A stretch of 17,711 nucleotides of DNA, taken from the NCBI GenBank assembly GCA_002471865.1, contig DKQU01000063.1:10581-28291 (forward strand), in the 5' to 3' direction. Origin of the DNA: Fidelibacterota bacterium UBA7300. Lineage in GTDB: Bacteria > Fidelibacterota > Marinisomatia > Marinisomatales > UBA2128. A model generated the notes under the pieces. The model searched no databases. It saw nothing but the letters and a program-made list of their open reading frames with translations, and was not told the DNA's origin. Shown here piece after piece: positions 17,260 to 17,711 of this stretch (position 1 is the first letter of the stretch; each line of letters opens with the position of its first letter). A program made the position numbers and the translations under genes.

Positions 17260-17683
17260 GATGAAAACAACACTATTTCCACTAATTTCATTGTTGATAA
17301 TTCAACCTGTAAAATCACAGTCATTTCTGGATAGAATGCGCGTACCTATCTACGTGAAGCCGTCTGTGACAATTGGTTACGACAACAATATACTCCGGTT
17401 TTCATCAACTGAGATGGGAGAGACTGTACCCAATGATCCTGCCATGGGTGATGCCGAAACATTTGACAGTGAGATTATATATCCAAGCGTCGAGATTTTG
17501 TACAGTCCTTATCTATCTATGGAGCATGAGACAAATATCCGTATGTCATTCGGAAGTACGCAATATGGACAGTCAAAAAATAAATCTTATTCGTCTCTCT
17601 CTTTCAGATTCGAGCATCATCTTGGATCCTATCAATGGCTGAAAGAAGGGAAAATTGATAAAAAAAAAAAATTTTTTATATAA
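17252..17683 (+). CDS. Exported beta-barrel-like protein, 3' end broken at an A12 tract / window end
   Basis: As read, this frame gives 143 residues from the ATG at 17252. An in-frame ATG at 17204 exists but would place 16 polar residues before the signal peptide. The N-terminus MSKMKTTLFPLISLLIIQPVKSQS is a signal peptide. The mature part has alternating hydrophobic/polar strands with aromatic residues (VKPSVTIGYDNN, IIYPSVEILYSPYL, SSLSFRFEHHLG), typical of outer-membrane beta-barrels. The frame runs into 12 consecutive A (17660-17671) and stops 10 nt later. One added A would leave it open to the window end; one fewer A would add about a dozen residues. The visible stop is thus probably not the true end, and the gene is partial. 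It overlaps the preceding gene by ATGAGTAA and has no Shine-Dalgarno site. It could be the outer-membrane exit or anchor of the pgs cluster. Confidence 0.72.
   Translation: MSKMKTTLFPLISLLIIQPVKSQSFLDRMRVPIYVKPSVTIGYDNNILRFSSTEMGETVPNDPAMGDAETFDSEIIYPSVEILYSPYLSMEHETNIRMSFGSTQYGQSKNKSYSSLSFRFEHHLGSYQWLKEGKIDKKKKFFI
17660..17677 (+). repeat. A12-T6 homopolymer tract
   Basis: Twelve A are followed by six T inside the last reading frame. It is the longest homopolymer I noticed in the window and lies 34 nt from its end. It could be an assembly or sequencing indel site, a transcriptional slippage site, or a phase-variable tract. Confidence 0.75.
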
Positions 17684-17711
17684 AATACAGTATAGTTTGT
17701 AGTATCTTGAT

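Noticed and set aside
1..17711. CRISPR arrays, tRNA/rRNA genes, insertion sequences, integrase or attachment sites
   Set aside because: I looked for regular direct repeats, cloverleaf-type sequences, transposase motifs and terminal inverted repeats and saw none.

Overview
The window looks like a chromosomal segment of a Gram-negative, T9SS-bearing bacterium of the FCB superphylum, with Candidatus Marinimicrobia (SAR406) or a close relative as my best guess. The reasons are three large secreted proteins with type A C-terminal sorting domains (PNPFN motif, LGR/LGQ, SG-Y/F block, terminal LLLK/LLMK), a mid-range GC content by eye, and a poly-gamma-glutamate-type cluster that ends in a probable outer-membrane beta-barrel gene. 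The taxonomic call is inference; no rRNA or tRNA gene is visible.

Region 1 (1-2910, + strand) is housekeeping. It holds the 3' part of a K+-dependent membrane pyrophosphatase (hppA), followed 11 nt later by rpsF-rpsR-rplI (bS6, bS18, bL9). A strong, apparently bidirectional terminator at 2859-2885 separates this unit from the convergent minus-strand operon.

Region 2 (2911-13624) is a secreted-peptidase locus. On the minus strand, an M14 zinc carboxypeptidase overlaps by ATGA with a C25 (gingipain-like) protein. Divergently on the plus strand is a 1751-residue, multidomain C25-like protein. All three have signal peptides and T9SS sorting tails. Both C25-like proteins keep the nucleophile Cys but have an aromatic residue (Trp or Tyr) where gingipains have the catalytic His. 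They also share a homologous nidogen-like beta domain.

Region 3 (13660-17711, + strand) is a tightly packed five-gene cluster: pgsB (Mur-ligase-like poly-gamma-glutamate synthase), pgsC (membrane subunit), a bitopic 'poly-gamma-glutamate system' protein, an unrecognised membrane-anchored protein made of two copies of one domain, and an exported beta-barrel-like protein whose reading frame breaks at an A12 tract 40 nt before the window end. Three of the four junctions use an 8-nt start/stop overlap (ATGNNTRR). No CapA/PgsA gene is present. The best candidate for an undescribed system is therefore a Gram-negative gamma-polyglutamate (or related polyamide) synthesis and export apparatus reaching from the inner membrane to the outer membrane.
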